DNA of 64,000 bases from Vulcanimicrobiota bacterium. GTDB lineage: Bacteria; Vulcanimicrobiota; Vulcanimicrobiia; Vulcanimicrobiales; Vulcanimicrobiaceae. Shown one piece after another: positions 52,794 to 62,039 of the stretch. Under the pieces are notes generated by a model. The model was not told the origin of the DNA. It worked only from the letters and a program-made list of their open reading frames with translations, and did no database searches. A program made the translations under genes and the position numbers. The stretch's first letter is position 1. The number at the start of each line of letters is the position of its first letter. Location of the stretch: the NCBI GenBank assembly GCA_003140215.1, contig PLJL01000004.1, forward strand, positions 1,209,762-1,273,761, read 5' to 3'.

Positions 52794-55700
52794 CCTTCGT
52801 CCTCGTCGGGAGCGGTTTCGGTACCGACGACGTCGGCGCGCTTGGCCCCGCCGGTCGCTAGCGCCGGTTTGAAGGCGGCGCGCAGGGCGGCGTCGGCGCG
52901 CGCGACGTCGTCGCGTTCGAAGGTCGCCAGGTCGCGCATGACGGCGGCGAACGCGTTGTCGACGCGCGCCGCATACTCCAGCGTCGAGGCGCTGGGCGGG
53001 GAGCCGGCGGCGAAGAACAACCCTCCCATGTCCTCACGGATGCGGCCAGGCCGCTGGATGAAGTCTTCGTCGTTGGTGTAGTCGGCGCTCAGCCGCGCGC
53101 GCAGCGCCAGCGCGCGGGCGCGGACGTCGCGCAGGGTGGCCGCGAGCTCCGCGCTTGAGCCCTTGGCGCGGTCGGCCGCCGACGCGGCGTACGCGTCGAG
53201 ACGGTTGAGCGCGCCGTTGAGCCGCGAGTACTCTTCGAAATGCCGCTTCGCGAAGGCGTAGGCAGCGCGATAGTCGGCGCGCGTGAACGTGGCGCGCGGA
53301 TCGGCGGCGATCGTGAAGCGCTGGGTGAACGTCTTGCCGTCGAGCGCGATTCGCGCTGCATAGGGTCCGGGGACTACGGCCACGCCGACGCGCGGCCCGC
53401 GGTACATCTCCTTCGCGGCGCCGGTCCAGCGCGTCGGGCCATCTTCGCGCATGTCCCAGCCGACGCGGTTGAGCCCGCCGAAGTTGGTGACGAGCGGCAC
53501 CTCGCGGCCGCCGGTGAGCTGGGTTCCGCGCAGGTGCCGCACGATGCGACCGCCCGCGTCGAGGATGTCGATCTCGGGCGCCTTCGCGCCCGGTTTGGCC
53601 TGATAGAACGCGATCATGACGCCGCCCGGCGGGTTCTTGCCGGCGAATCGCGTGTAGAGCCCTTCGTCGTTGGAATGGCTCGAAAACTGGTACGCGGTGC
53701 GGATCGCGAACAGCATCGCGCCGGCCGCTTCGGCTTGGGGGAGCTGTTGGATCGGCGTGAGGTCGTCGAGGATCCAGATCGCGCGCCCGTGCGTTGCGAG
53801 CAGCAGATCGTTCCAACGCGGCTGCACGCGGATGTCGTAGGTCGCGACCGTCGGCAGCCCCAGCATCGGCTTGCGCCAGTGCGCGCCGTCGTCGTACGAG
53901 AGCCAGAACGAGTTCTCCAGGCCCAGGTAGACGAGATGAGGATTGCGCGTGTCGGGCCGCACCGAGCGCGCCGACTGTGCGGGCAGACCGGTGCCGATGG
54001 GCGACCAGTGCGCGCCCCAGTCGTGCGTGACGAACGCGTACGCCGCGTAGTCGCCCAGCAAATGACGATCGATCACGGCATACGCGGTCCCGGCCACGAG
54101 CGGCGAGGGCGCGATCGTCTCGACGCGGCCGTCGCGCCCGGCACCGGCCGGCGTGACGTCGTACCAGCGCCGCCCGCTGTCGCGCGTGAGATGCACGAGT
54201 CCATCGTCGCTCCCGGTCCAGATCTCGCCGCGCGTCTTGGTCGACGCTTCGATGTCGAGCAGCGTCCCGGTGAACTCCGCGCTGGACACGTCGAGGGCGA
54301 GCGGACCTCCGGCGGGCTGCTGGTGCGTCTTGTCGTTGCGCGAAAGGTCGGGCGAGATCGCCTTCCAGTGTTTGCCGCGATCGCGCGTCGCGAACACAAC
54401 GTTGGCGCCGAAATACGTCGTCGCCGGGTCGAACGGATCGAAGGCGATCGGGGCATCCCAGTTATAGCGATAGCGAGCCCGGTCGAGCTGGAACTCGTCG
54501 ACGGCGCGACTGCGCCACGGTTGCACGAACGTGTTGCGCTGCGTCTTGCGGTTGTAGATCGAGACGCGCCCGGTCTGCAAGTCGGTCCAGATCAGGTTGG
54601 GATCGCGCGGATCGGGCCACGCCCACATCCCGTCGCCGCCGGTCACGCGGTCCCACGATTCGTCGATGATCCCTTCGGCGTTGAGGCTGTTCGACGGCCC
54701 GCAAAACCCGTTGTTGTCCTGGAGCCCGACGCAGACCCAATACGGCGTGCGATCGTCGTAGCCGATGTGGTAGATCTGCCCGATCGCGAGATTTCGTGAG
54801 AACGACCAGGCCGTGCCGCCGTCGACGGTGAGCGCGTACCCGCCGTCTTCGCCGGCGATCATGCGCTTGGGGTCGTTGGGCGCGATCCACATGTCGTGGT
54901 AGTCGACGTGGACTTGGCTGGCGATCTCCTTGAACGTCTTGCCGCCGTCCTTGGATTCCGAGAGCGCCTCGGAGACGCCGTACACGTGGTCGGCGTTGGA
55001 CGGGTCGACGCGCACGTGCGAAAAGTAGAACGGGCGCTGGTTGACCAGCGTGTCCTTCGACATCAGCCGCCAGGTCGCGCCCGCGTCGTCGGAGCGCCAC
55101 AGGATGCCGTCTTTCGATTCGATGAGCGCGTAGACGCGCTGCGGGTTCGAGGCCGACACCGCAAGGCCGATGCGGCCCGTCATTCCGTCCGGCAAGCCGT
55201 GCCCGGTCAGGCGACTCCAGGTCTTGCCGCCGTCGGTCGATTTCCAGATGCCGTCGGCGTCGCCGCCCGAACGGAAGGTCCAGGGCCTGCGCTGGAACTG
55301 CCAGATCCCGGCGTAGAGCACGTCGGGATCCTTCGGGTCGGCGACCAGCTCGCTGACGCCGCTTTGCGGGCCTACGAAGAGCGTCTTCGTCCACGTCTGG
55401 CCACCGTCGGTGGTACGAAAGACGCCGCGCTCCGGTGAGTCGGCGAACACGTCGCCCAGCGCGCCGACGACGACGACGTTGGGATCGCGCGGATCGATGA
55501 GGATCGACGCGATCGCGTGCGTCGCGGCGAGGCCCACGTTCGCCCAGCTCTTGCCGGCGTCGGTGCTCTTGTAGACGCCGTTGCCCCACGACACGTCGTT
55601 GCGTGGGTTCGTCTCGCCGGTCCCGACCCATACGACGTTGTGGTTCTTGGGGTCGATCGCCACCGCGCCGATCGAGGAGACGTCTTGTTTGTCGAAGACC

Positions 55701-56044
55701 GCGCTCCACGTCGTGCCGCCGTTGGTCGACTTCCACACGCCGCCGCCGGCCGAGCCCAGGTAGTACAGGCGCGCGTCGTCCGCGACGCCCACGACCGAGG
55801 TGAGCCGCCCGCCGGCGACCGCGGGTCCGATCTCGCGAAACGCCAGCCGGTTATAGGGCGGCGTCGGCGAGGGCGAGGGCGAGGGTGACGGCGATGGCGA
55901 CGCGGCCGGCGACGGCGCGGCCGGCGCCGGAACGGGTGCAGGCGAGGGGTTCGATTGCGGCGCCTGGCCCTGCGCGAGCGCGGCGGCCGGGCCGCAACAC
56001 AGCAAAAGCGCCGCAAAAGCGGCGCGGTTCATCAGACGCTGCAC
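52790..56044 (-). CDS. Secreted BNR/sortilin-like beta-propeller protein
   Basis: 1084 residues. Signal peptide about 1-25 (AAFAALLLCCGPAAALAQG), then a Pro/Ser linker of SP pairs at about 34-62. Two beta-propellers follow with many Asp-box/BNR turns, such as GGVWKSTNGGTTW, GVYKSTDAGKSW, VFRTTDGGQTW, GIWKSTDGGKTW and DSGRRWYDV. The last 350 residues form a beta-sandwich plus helical region. The layout matches the large 'glycosyl hydrolase/VPS10-like' proteins of environmental bacteria, whose activity is unproven. No sialidase catalytic residues can be assigned. Confidence 0.88.
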   Translation of the reverse strand: MQRLMNRAAFAALLLCCGPAAALAQGQAPQSNPSPAPVPAPAAPSPAASPSPSPSPSPSPTPPYNRLAFREIGPAVAGGRLTSVVGVADDARLYYLGSAGGGVWKSTNGGTTWSAVFDKQDVSSIGAVAIDPKNHNVVWVGTGETNPRNDVSWGNGVYKSTDAGKSWANVGLAATHAIASILIDPRDPNVVVVGALGDVFADSPERGVFRTTDGGQTWTKTLFVGPQSGVSELVADPKDPDVLYAGIWQFQRRPWTFRSGGDADGIWKSTDGGKTWSRLTGHGLPDGMTGRIGLAVSASNPQRVYALIESKDGILWRSDDAGATWRLMSKDTLVNQRPFYFSHVRVDPSNADHVYGVSEALSESKDGGKTFKEIASQVHVDYHDMWIAPNDPKRMIAGEDGGYALTVDGGTAWSFSRNLAIGQIYHIGYDDRTPYWVCVGLQDNNGFCGPSNSLNAEGIIDESWDRVTGGDGMWAWPDPRDPNLIWTDLQTGRVSIYNRKTQRNTFVQPWRSRAVDEFQLDRARYRYNWDAPIAFDPFDPATTYFGANVVFATRDRGKHWKAISPDLSRNDKTHQQPAGGPLALDVSSAEFTGTLLDIEASTKTRGEIWTGSDDGLVHLTRDSGRRWYDVTPAGAGRDGRVETIAPSPLVAGTAYAVIDRHLLGDYAAYAFVTHDWGAHWSPIGTGLPAQSARSVRPDTRNPHLVYLGLENSFWLSYDDGAHWRKPMLGLPTVATYDIRVQPRWNDLLLATHGRAIWILDDLTPIQQLPQAEAAGAMLFAIRTAYQFSSHSNDEGLYTRFAGKNPPGGVMIAFYQAKPGAKAPEIDILDAGGRIVRHLRGTQLTGGREVPLVTNFGGLNRVGWDMREDGPTRWTGAAKEMYRGPRVGVAVVPGPYAARIALDGKTFTQRFTIAADPRATFTRADYRAAYAFAKRHFEEYSRLNGALNRLDAYAASAADRAKGSSAELAATLRDVRARALALRARLSADYTNDEDFIQRPGRIREDMGGLFFAAGSPPSASTLEYAARVDNAFAAVMRDLATFERDDVARADAALRAAFKPALATGGAKRADVVGTETAPDEDEG

Positions 56045-56098
56045 ACCTGCGATCCTACGCGGGAACGCGGGTACGTCCTGCGCCGAACGGGGCGGCCG

Positions 56099-56284
56099 TC
56101 AGCGCCGAACGCTGACCGTCAACGGGCCGTTGCGGCGCCGGAAGTGGTTGTAGAGCGCCACTGCGCCGACGACGACCGCGGCGACGATTGCGGCGATGAA
56201 AACGATCTTCAAGACGAACGCCAGCACGATCAGCGCGACGATGGCGACCGCGGCGATCGCGGTGATCCGGACGAACAGACTCAT
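56099..56284 (-). CDS. Small two-helix membrane protein
   Basis: 61 residues, mostly hydrophobic (AIAAVAIVALIVLAFVLKIVFIAAIVAAVVVGAVAL), ending in a basic tail (NHFRRRNG). GGAGG at 56290-56294 lies 5 bases before the second of two tandem ATGs, so I start at 56284. No family recognised. Confidence 0.65.
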   Translation of the reverse strand: MSLFVRITAIAAVAIVALIVLAFVLKIVFIAAIVAAVVVGAVALYNHFRRRNGPLTVSVRR

Positions 56285-56396
56285 CATGGCCTCCGAGCCA
56301 GATACCCCGCGTCTCCCGGTGGTGTTTCACCGGCGCCGGCGGGCGGCGGGAAGCACCCTTGCGCTCGCTCGCTTACTGTGGCATACTGGAAGGGTC

Positions 56397-56567
56397 ATGG
56401 ATGGAGTCTCCGGCCTCTCCGGCGGTGCGGCCATGGACATCGCCGCCAACGGCACGTCCTCGGTGGCGGTTTCTGTGCTCGCCGGCACCGAGAAGCTCAT
56501 GGCCGACCTGGCGGCGCGACTGTTCGCCTCGCTGGGGATCGGCGCGAACGTCGACTCCCGAGCCTAG
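56397..56567 (+). CDS. YjfB-like putative motility protein
   Basis: 56 residues. The core MDIAANGTSSVAVSVLAGTEK, the central helix LMADLAARLF and the end GIGANVDSRA follow the YjfB pattern: it opens with MDIA, has an amphipathic helix and closes with GxNxDxRx. YjfB-like peptides occur near flagellar genes in some bacteria, but none are here. The start may be 56433, at MDIA. It converges on and overlaps the NUDIX gene by 4 bases. Confidence 0.6.
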   Translation: MDGVSGLSGGAAMDIAANGTSSVAVSVLAGTEKLMADLAARLFASLGIGANVDSRA

Positions 56568-57136
56568 CCGCCGGGGCCGCCCTGGCGGCCCAGATACGCC
56601 AGGGCGACCAGCACCGCGGCGACCTGCGAGCCGGCGGCGATGCGGCCGTCCAGCGCCATCGCGCGGACCTCGTCGACGGGGACGCGGTCGACCTCGATCT
56701 CTTCCGTGATGTCGGTCTGCGGCTCGCGGGTGCGCGTTGCGTTGCGCACGACGAAGACGTGGAAGCGGCTCGTCGAGTTGGTGGGATCGGTCAGGAACGT
56801 GCGCACGAACTCGGGTGTCGCACCGGTGTAACCGGTCTCTTCGGCCAGCTCGCGCGACGCGCAGGCCGCGGGCGATTCGTCGTCGTCCATCCCGCCCGCC
56901 GGAAGCTCGGTCACGACCTCGCCCACACCGTGCTTGTACTGCCGAACCAGCAGGACGCGGTCGTCGGGCGTCAGCGCGAACACCACCGCGAACCCGTGCG
57001 ACTCGCGCACGAAGTACTCGTCGACCACGGCGCCGCTGGGCAGCGCGACGCGATCGGCCCGCAGGCGCAGGAACGGCGTGTCGACGCGGTACTCCGATGA
57101 AAGGATGCGCCAAGCGCGCAGCCGCGGGTCGTCCAT
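56564..57136 (-). CDS. NUDIX hydrolase (ADP-ribose pyrophosphatase-like)
   Basis: 190 residues. The NUDIX box is complete: GGMDDDESPAACASRELAEETGYTG. The preceding VLLVRQYKHGVGEVVTELPAG is the pattern of ADP-ribose/GDP-mannose-type pyrophosphatases. It hydrolyses nucleoside diphosphate-linked compounds with Mg. ATG 57136 shares two bases with the ATG of the divergent gene at 57135 (sequence CATG), so no space exists for separate upstream sites. Confidence 0.88.
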   Translation of the reverse strand: MDDPRLRAWRILSSEYRVDTPFLRLRADRVALPSGAVVDEYFVRESHGFAVVFALTPDDRVLLVRQYKHGVGEVVTELPAGGMDDDESPAACASRELAEETGYTGATPEFVRTFLTDPTNSTSRFHVFVVRNATRTREPQTDITEEIEVDRVPVDEVRAMALDGRIAAGSQVAAVLVALAYLGRQGGPGG

Positions 57137-57530
57137 GCTGACGGGTATACCACGCAACGGTGCGGAACAGGCCCGGATCGCACGCCGTCCTTTCGGGGGA
57201 GACGCGACGATCGAGAAGATCGAGATCGGCCGGCACTACGACACGACCTACGGAACGCTGTGGAAAGACGGCACGTTTTTTCCGCGCGGTACGAGCGTGG
57301 TCGTCACCGGCCTGCACGTCGAGCAAGGCTTCTGCGTGCGCTTCCCGGCGGAGGTCGACGGCGAGCCGCTCGAGACCTGGGAAGACTGGGACGAGGTCGA
57401 CTTCATCGCCGAGGCCGGCTCGGTCGCAGCCGGCGGCACGCTGCCCTCGAGCGTGCTGACCGAAGCGCGTGAGGTGCTCGATGACGCCGACGACGGCTGC
57501 CACCTGCACCTGCACGAAGGCGACGAGTAG
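57135..57530 (+). CDS. Hypothetical acidic protein
   Basis: Up to 131 residues. From about residue 25 it reads as a compact beta-rich domain (IEKIEIGRHYDTTYGTLWKDG, RGTSVVVTGLHVEQGFCVRFPAE, EDWDEVDFIAE), ending in an acidic, His-rich tail (DDADDGCHLHLHEGDE). No family recognised. The ATG at 57135 has no ribosome-binding site. GGGGGA at 57195-57200 is strong but is followed only by ACG or ATC, so a non-standard start near 57207-57210 is conceivable. Confidence 0.55.
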   Translation: MLTGIPRNGAEQARIARRPFGGDATIEKIEIGRHYDTTYGTLWKDGTFFPRGTSVVVTGLHVEQGFCVRFPAEVDGEPLETWEDWDEVDFIAEAGSVAAGGTLPSSVLTEAREVLDDADDGCHLHLHEGDE

Positions 57531-57774
57531 CCTGAGCCCGGCGCACAACGCCGCCGCGCTTGTCGCGACGCTGCTCGCGGCCGGCGCGTTGCTCCCCTTG
57601 CCGGGCCGCGTCCGGCTGCTGTGCGTGGCGCTGGCCTGCGGCACGATCGTCCTGTTGCTCGTTGCGCGCTTGCGCGCACACGGCGCGCGCCGCACCGATG
57701 CTCGCGTCGACGGCTTGTACGGTCGCATCGAACGCATCCGCCGCGACCGCGCGAAACGGCGGCGCGGCACCTAA
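57481..57774 (+). CDS. Small membrane protein, overlapping frame
   Basis: About 97 residues with two hydrophobic segments (AAALVATLLAAGALLPL and LLCVALACGTIVLLLVARL) and a very basic tail (RIERIRRDRAKRRRG). It overlaps the end of the preceding gene by 50 bases in another frame. The start is uncertain and the first 20 residues look unlike a protein. It is probably the last gene of the host-like sequence before the island. Confidence 0.45.
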   Translation: MTPTTAATCTCTKATSSLSPAHNAAALVATLLAAGALLPLPGRVRLLCVALACGTIVLLLVARLRAHGARRTDARVDGLYGRIERIRRDRAKRRRGT

Positions 57775-57819
57775 TCCGTCGCGACGCCTTCGCGGGCTAG
57801 CAGGAGTCACGTTTGCGTG

Positions 57820-60795
57820 CTATCGATCTAAGCTAACTCGGAGACGGCGTGCGCGCTCGCGGAAAGCCTCCTCCCCGCCTTCGAGGATCTCGCACACAGC
57901 CTCCCGGATGGCTGCACTCTCGAGGCCGCCGGACATATATGCAATGGGCGGGAGGCTCCCAGCCGGTTGTGGGCCGGCACTCGCCACGATAATCTGGTCC
58001 GCGTCAGTGTTTATTACAAGATTGGCATTGTGCGTAACGAGAATCACCTGGCGCCTGAGCTTCGCCTGCAAGAACAGATTGACTAGCTCGTCGTATATAG
58101 ACTTTGGATCGAGATTCTCTTCAGGTTGATCTATAATGAGGGGGCGATCGTCGGCGTCGTCTAGAGCGAGATACAGCAGGAGAAGCACGATGCCGCGGGT
58201 GCCGGGAGATAACTTGCGGATGTCTACACCGTCGTAGTCAACGCTATATTGGACTGAGATGTGCTTTGTGCTATACAGCCACTGGGCGAAGCGTTTCGTC
58301 CAAGCGCGGTACTCCACTGGCAGGTTCCTCGGTACCGGCGAGTGTTCCAGGAGATCGGTCTGATGCTCCTCGCGAAAGGCGGCCATGGCACTCGCAACGT
58401 CCGAGGAATTCCCAGACTCCCAGGCGTTCTTAAGGGCGATCTCAGCCAGCTTCTGCAAAGTGCCTCGGCCCCTAAACGGCCCCTGACGGCGGAGGTCAAG
58501 GAGTTCCTCCCCTTCATTCGCCCAATGCTCTACATCGGCTATGCGCGCCACGGAAAATGACAACTTGTTAAGGGTGCTATCGGACGCGGTGACGCGCGCC
58601 ATGAGCGGGGCATAGAGAGCGGTGAGTACTGCCTGCTCGGCGAGGACCTCTTCAAACACGCGGGCGTAGGTTGTTTCACGTTCCAGCACGAGTTGGGTAG
58701 CGCGGTCCCTTGCACGCTCGCAGTCGCTAAGTGTTTCTTTCAGACGATCGTGCGCGACCGATTCTTCAGTGATCTTCTTGGAAAGGGCTGAGAGTTTGTT
58801 CGCTGTGTCGCGATCAAGGCTAACCAACTTCTCAAGCCGAAGGATTTCCGCCTGAAGAAGCGCGAGAGGTTGGCGCCCCAGGTCGGCTTCGGCACCAATC
58901 AGCGGTGTTTCTGCGGATGCCGGCGTTGTGGGCGCCGTGCCAGTCCAGGATTCGGAACCCTTGCGTGCGCCGGTGAGGTTCTCCGTCAGAATGGTATCAA
59001 CGTCGCCTGTGAATGCAAGCAGGAAGGACAACCAATCGTCCTTATTGATTCTGCTAGCTTGGTGACGGGACTGTAAGTCCCTCAAGGCCTCAGGCGATTT
59101 GCTATCGCGGAAATCCCGGACTTCGTCTCGCAACATGAGAAGCGCTTGTTCTTGAATGTTGTAGAACCGAACATTGCCACGAACCTTGTCGGCAGCTCTC
59201 GACAGAAGTTCCAGCCGGGCAACCCGCTCCTCGCTACCATGAGCAACTAGTTTCGTGCGGTCGGCGGTGTAGCGCGATATTAGCAGGCTCTGCTCGAGGA
59301 TTTGAGCGCGCAATCTCGGAACTAATCGTTGCTTTTCAAGTTCAGTGCCAATTCGGTCGGAAAGTGTTGAAAGCGCCACCTCCTGGCGCATGCGGGATTG
59401 GCGATGGCGCGCTGCCCGCATGTCAAGGAGCTCGTCGAAATCAACCGCACCCTCGCGCTCTGTAGCGTCGTGGGCTTCAAAAATCACGCGTTCGATCTCG
59501 CGAAGGAGCGCGTCCGTCATGCCATCGGACGCGCAAAGCTCTTCAACGAACTGCTGCGAGAGATAGCGCGCGCGGGCATAGTGGCTGGCGAAGCGTATGT
59601 CATCGTCGAGCGTGCGTATTTCGGACTCGCCGGTCGCCCAATCAATTTGCACGGAAGCACCCGATAGATATTCGCGGGCGCGATACAGAAATGACTGAGG
59701 GTTGACTAGTTCCGGCATCGCGTCGCAGCCAGCGGCGATTATGTCGGCGAGTGCAGTCTTCCCCGATCCGCGGGCGCCGATCACTGCGACGAGCCCAGGG
59801 TTGAGCGCAAGCTTTGGGGTCGTCAGCCAGCTTGCGGCGCTTGTGAATAGGCTCGAGATGACCTGTGATGGCGTGGCGGCGGCTGGGGGGGTAGGTCCCA
59901 CGTAAGCCCGCCCTTTAGGATCGATGCATGCTTGGCGAAGTGCATCGAAAATCAACGCCCCTTTGATCCAAGAATACCTGTCGTCATCCGGATTGCCGAC
60001 AGTTCTAATTTCGTGAGCGTCGCTGCCGTGAAGGCAAGGCTTCAGGCCGTCATAGCGGTGGCGAATCTCTTTCGCGTCCAGGCTGCCTAGTCCCAGCCAG
60101 AAGTCGCGGTCTTTGGGATTGGCCGAGAAGATCAAATGCGAGAACTTCTCCACTTCCTGCCTGAGCGTGGTGTCCGCAGCCTCACGGACGCCGGATGTTC
60201 CTGCCTTCGTGCCGGCCACTACCGCAACGAGGATGTTTTCTTTGGCCCAGGTGCTGGTGCGATAGTTTTCCCGTAGCTGATCGAAGGACACCTTGAATTG
60301 TTCGGCGCCGTGCCGAAGTGCTGCCACCGCGCTCCCTGACGAGGCACCAGCTCGTCGGCCTAGATTGATCAGGTCCGCAGTGCTGCAGGAAAACTTATCG
60401 CCGAGAGCCTCGAACGTCAGTCGGCTAAGGAAGCGCTTCAACTCTTCGATATGATTTGGATCGTCGGGGCTAACGAGCAGATGGACATTCACCCAGCTGC
60501 CTTTGACGGTTCCAAGGTTCAGGCGCGCCTCGACGTTAGGGAAGATCAAGTCGCAGTCCGGAAGCCGACCGTCCGACTTCGCCCTTAGTACCCGCTCGTA
60601 GGTGTCGAGATCATAGTAGTCGGTAATGCCCACGGCCCGAATTGTCGGTGAGGCCATTTCGAGAGCAGTGAGATACTCGTCCCAGGCGTGCTCGCCCCGG
60701 AACTGGTCATTCAAGACTGTCCCCGGGGCGTGAACATGGGGATCCCATCGGTGCCAGCGAGAGCCCGAACTCAAGGGCAGGTCGAGTTCAGACAT
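57820..60795 (-). CDS. PHP-SMC ATPase (TrlF-like), defence candidate
   Basis: 991 residues. The N-terminus is a PHP phosphoesterase-like domain with metal motifs WDPHVH (17-22) and HGSDAHE (256-262). An SMC/RecF-like ATPase follows: Walker A GARGSGKT (340-347), long helical/coiled-coil arms (about 430-790), signature LSPGTRG (862-868), Walker B LIIDQPEENLD (885-895) and VTHNAN. This is the layout I know as TrlF-family AAA-like ATPases, close to anti-phage nuclease-ATPases in organisation. A DNA- or RNA-cleaving defence role is inferred. Base composition and codon use are less GC-rich than all genes to the left. Confidence 0.85.
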   Translation of the reverse strand: MSELDLPLSSGSRWHRWDPHVHAPGTVLNDQFRGEHAWDEYLTALEMASPTIRAVGITDYYDLDTYERVLRAKSDGRLPDCDLIFPNVEARLNLGTVKGSWVNVHLLVSPDDPNHIEELKRFLSRLTFEALGDKFSCSTADLINLGRRAGASSGSAVAALRHGAEQFKVSFDQLRENYRTSTWAKENILVAVVAGTKAGTSGVREAADTTLRQEVEKFSHLIFSANPKDRDFWLGLGSLDAKEIRHRYDGLKPCLHGSDAHEIRTVGNPDDDRYSWIKGALIFDALRQACIDPKGRAYVGPTPPAAATPSQVISSLFTSAASWLTTPKLALNPGLVAVIGARGSGKTALADIIAAGCDAMPELVNPQSFLYRAREYLSGASVQIDWATGESEIRTLDDDIRFASHYARARYLSQQFVEELCASDGMTDALLREIERVIFEAHDATEREGAVDFDELLDMRAARHRQSRMRQEVALSTLSDRIGTELEKQRLVPRLRAQILEQSLLISRYTADRTKLVAHGSEERVARLELLSRAADKVRGNVRFYNIQEQALLMLRDEVRDFRDSKSPEALRDLQSRHQASRINKDDWLSFLLAFTGDVDTILTENLTGARKGSESWTGTAPTTPASAETPLIGAEADLGRQPLALLQAEILRLEKLVSLDRDTANKLSALSKKITEESVAHDRLKETLSDCERARDRATQLVLERETTYARVFEEVLAEQAVLTALYAPLMARVTASDSTLNKLSFSVARIADVEHWANEGEELLDLRRQGPFRGRGTLQKLAEIALKNAWESGNSSDVASAMAAFREEHQTDLLEHSPVPRNLPVEYRAWTKRFAQWLYSTKHISVQYSVDYDGVDIRKLSPGTRGIVLLLLYLALDDADDRPLIIDQPEENLDPKSIYDELVNLFLQAKLRRQVILVTHNANLVINTDADQIIVASAGPQPAGSLPPIAYMSGGLESAAIREAVCEILEGGEEAFRERARRLRVSLDR

Positions 60796-61058
60796 CGTTT
60801 CCTAAAACGGGTCGGCCGTTGTCGTACAAAGCCCAAACCACCCCGAGGTTCCAGCGCTCCAGGCCCTTCCGCCGCTAGCTTACGGTGCGAGCGTACGGTA
60901 CCAAGGATTTGGTGTTTTCTATCAAACCCTGCTGCGCTCATCCCAGAGGGCTGCCTATTGCTTACCTCTCGTCTATGTAGGAAGTCCTCATTCTAGGGCA
61001 CTAACCAAGAACGCATCGAACACATCCCCTCCGATCGCGGGCAGCGTCGGCGAAGAAC

Positions 61059-61228
61059 CTAGTCAGCGGAGCCTGCGCGGACGAGGATCGCGGCGACGCG
61101 GTCGAGCGTGTCGGCCTCCGCCGCCAGCTTGTGTCGGGACGCAGGCGTAGGATGCGTGGGAAGCGCAACACGTGGCAGCCCGCACGCAGCTCGCAGCGCT
61201 GGCCGATGTCGACGGCGATCTCGTTGCA
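61059..61228 (-). pseudogene. Frameshifted 3' tail of an ATP-dependent DNA ligase
   Basis: On the minus strand one frame reads NEIAVDIGQRCELRAGCHV and LRFPRILRLRPD. After an extra two bases (GACAC) the reading continues in another frame as KLAAEADTLDRVAAILVRAG to a TAG at 61059-61061. Joined, this matches the OB-fold C-terminus of ATP-dependent ligases (LRFPRxxRxRxDKxxxEADTxD). Everything upstream is missing. It is GC-rich, like the host. Bases 60796-61058 beside it hold nothing I can name. Confidence 0.6.
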
Positions 61229-61253
61229 TCTACGATTGAGTCGCTCGTCTGCT

Positions 61254-61661
61254 TCACGATGCTCGCCGGAGGGACATCTCATCACGCTCAACTATGGTCA
61301 AGGGCATCTTAGTCCGCATGCGCCCCGTCAGTTTTGGGGGATCGGCCGGACTTCGCGCCGCGCGCCGCAGTGCTTCGCCAAGTTCAAAGACGACGACGGG
61401 GTTGTGCGGCTCGCGCGCCCCGCAGACGTGACAAAACGCTGTAACGGGCGTCTCGCCAGGCTCGGCTTCGTCGTTGTCGGTGCCGCACTTTGAGCAAACC
61501 ATGACGAGCTTCGGCCTGAGTAGCCCGCGCAATGCCAACGCGCTCAGCGTGCGGCGAACGATCGCGGTCGAGATGTCGAGCGCCGCGCTAACGAACGAAG
61601 CAGACACGGTCTGATCGGGATCTTCGGCGGCGAGTTTACTAAGCAGCCGCGTCACCCGCAA
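61254..61661 (-). CDS. Winged-helix protein with zinc ribbon
   Basis: 135 residues. The first 55 form a likely winged helix (SASFVSAALDISTAIVRRTLSALALRGLLRPKL). Then a four-Cys zinc ribbon: CSKCGTDND and AFCHVCGARE. The C-terminal 45 residues are helical and basic. TTG 61661 has GAGG 5 bases upstream; GTG two codons later is possible. It may be a regulator or an accessory factor of the island. Divergent, with 110 bases, from the 50-residue gene. Confidence 0.7.
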   Translation of the reverse strand: MRVTRLLSKLAAEDPDQTVSASFVSAALDISTAIVRRTLSALALRGLLRPKLVMVCSKCGTDNDEAEPGETPVTAFCHVCGAREPHNPVVVFELGEALRRAARSPADPPKLTGRMRTKMPLTIVERDEMSLRRAS

Positions 61662-61771
61662 TTCTGCCTCAAGGTCATCTTGCGATTGTGAGGTTATTCA
61701 TCTAAATCGGAAGTCGCCCGTATAGCCACCGCGACCCACTACACAAGAGATACATAGTCAGGAGCCAAACG

Positions 61772-61924
61772 ATGTCAGATATATCCAAGTCCGATCTCAA
61801 CGGCATCGAACGCCAATTGGATCGCATTGTCGACAAATTGAGCGGCAGTGCGCACTCGTATGATCGAACTGACCAGATTATTTCCCTGTTGAAGGAAATC
61901 TCTCGTAAGTTGGATAGCCGATGA
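61772..61924 (+). CDS. 50-residue helical small protein
   Basis: Reads MSDISKSDLNGIERQLDRIV, then DKLSGSAHSYDRTDQIISLL and KEISRKLDSR. AGGAG (61760-61764) lies 7 bases before the ATG, a strong site. Heptad-like spacing of Ile/Leu suggests two amphipathic or coiled-coil helices. No family recognised. It lies alone on the plus strand inside the island, divergent from the winged-helix gene. Confidence 0.65.
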   Translation: MSDISKSDLNGIERQLDRIVDKLSGSAHSYDRTDQIISLLKEISRKLDSR

Positions 61925-62039
61925 CGGAGGCAGCTAACTCAGGCGGCCTGTCGCTGCACCTCGCAACGCGGCCGCTTTCCCCGACGATAAGCTCGGGGAC
62001 CTGCTCTTCGGACTTGCTTCGACGAGTTTCTGGAAGTAA

